From: Onchocerca lupi
Taxonomy: Eukaryota > Nematoda > Chromadorea > Rhabditida > Onchocercidae
DNA length: 64,000 nucleotides
Assembly (NCBI GenBank): GCA_028564675.1
Contig: JAOVVO010000448.1
Span: 1 to 64,000, forward strand
Direction of reading: 5' to 3'
In this document: positions 63,626 to 64,000 of the stretch, in pieces
How the letters are laid out: every line of letters begins with the position of its first letter
Position numbering within the stretch: the first letter of the stretch is position 1
The notes under the pieces: generated by a model
The model's database searches: none
What the model was told of the DNA's origin: nothing
The model's input: only the letters and a program-made list of their open reading frames with translations
Program-made: the position numbers and the translations under genes

Positions 63626-63862
63626 TTATAATCTCACACACGCCTTCCATACGTTAATCCCACACAACACAAGCACAATTAAATGACCTGCAGTTGTAAC
63701 AAGGTCGCTACTAATACCCTTTCCTTCCGCATTCTCTTTTTCTTCCCTTACTTTCTCTCGGTTCTCTTCTTCTCCATATTTCTTTTTGACGTGCCGCCGA
63801 ACTTTCACATTTTCTTGCTTCCGGGAAAAATTCTTTCTCATATCAGTCAATGGTTGGTTCAT
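63626..63862 (-). CDS. Possible small single-pass membrane protein, unrecognised
   Basis: A minus-strand single-exon frame of 78 residues. The start ATG at 63862 follows a long pyrimidine tract ending TTTCTTAAA, typical of a leader; the upstream in-frame Met (63967) would add a hydrophobic translation of that tract and is less likely. The first 50 residues are strongly basic and acidic (KVRRHVKKKYGEEENREKV), followed by a hydrophobic helix LVTTAGHLIVLVLCGINVW and a short KACVRL end. A tail-anchored or single-pass topology is possible. No family is recognised. The opposite strand is open too (63683-63874) but is pyrimidine-driven. It may also be a fragment of a gene continuing beyond the window. 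Confidence 0.35.
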   Translation of the reverse strand: MNQPLTDMRKNFSRKQENVKVRRHVKKKYGEEENREKVREEKENAEGKGISSDLVTTAGHLIVLVLCGINVWKACVRL

Positions 63863-64000
63863 TTTAAGAAATAACAGGGTGAAAATGGGGAGAGAGAGAG
63901 AGAGAAAGAAGAAGGGAATAGCTAAATGAATAAATTGAAGAAGAATGAATGCAAGGTCAAAGGACATGAGGTTGGATCGACAATATCAGAATAAACAATA

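Noticed and set aside
1..64000. tRNA, rRNA and CRISPR arrays
   Set aside because: No cloverleaf with a GGTTCGAATCC-type T arm was seen, no rRNA-like conserved blocks, and the tandem repeats lack the uniform repeat/unique spacer pattern of CRISPR.

Overview
The window looks like nuclear DNA of a parasitic nematode, most likely a filarial (spirurid) worm. Reasons: it is very AT-rich; its genes are split by many introns with nematode-style acceptors (TTTTCAG, TTTGCAG); several start codons sit just behind such acceptors, as in SL trans-splicing; and around 15.3-15.6 kb there is a decayed fragment that reads like a Wolbachia-type amino-acid permease, which fits a lineage with past or present Wolbachia. 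The species cannot be named from sequence alone. Exon coordinates below were read by hand from splice sites and reading-frame continuity, so single-base errors are possible.

Left part (1-29.2 kb): gene-poor. I see no complete gene, only two candidate minus-strand exons (2745-2888 and 10308-10460), the bacterial-like insertion (about 15.1-15.6 kb) and many diverged minisatellites and local duplications (6.3, 11.1-11.7, 13, 16, 17.2, 20, 21.5, 22.9-23.4, 23.8-24.5 and 26.1 kb). It may be a large intergenic region or introns of a gene extending beyond the window.

Middle part (29.2-46.9 kb): two tandem minus-strand acyltransferases of the LCLAT1/AGPAT5 type (nematode acl-8/9/10 group), probably remodelling phospholipid acyl chains at the ER. 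Downstream in coordinates lies a nine-exon minus-strand gene for a RING protein of the ZHP-3/RNF212 type, a meiotic crossover factor.

Right part (47.6-64 kb): dense. A minus-strand coiled-coil protein of unknown function (47.6-49.4 kb, 5' end unresolved) lies head-to-head with a plus-strand steroid 5-alpha-reductase (50.8-52.8 kb). That gene converges on a minus-strand ANCHR/ZFYVE19-like gene (53.4-55.7 kb). Then, all on the minus strand, come mitochondrial ribosomal protein mL49 (57.1-58.7 kb), a RING/B-box TRIM-like protein (59.1-62.7 kb) and a possible small membrane protein (63.6-63.9 kb). The genes have unrelated jobs (lipid remodelling, meiosis, steroid reduction, cytokinesis checkpoint, mitochondrial translation, ubiquitin signalling); nothing suggests a shared pathway apart from the tandem acyltransferase pair.
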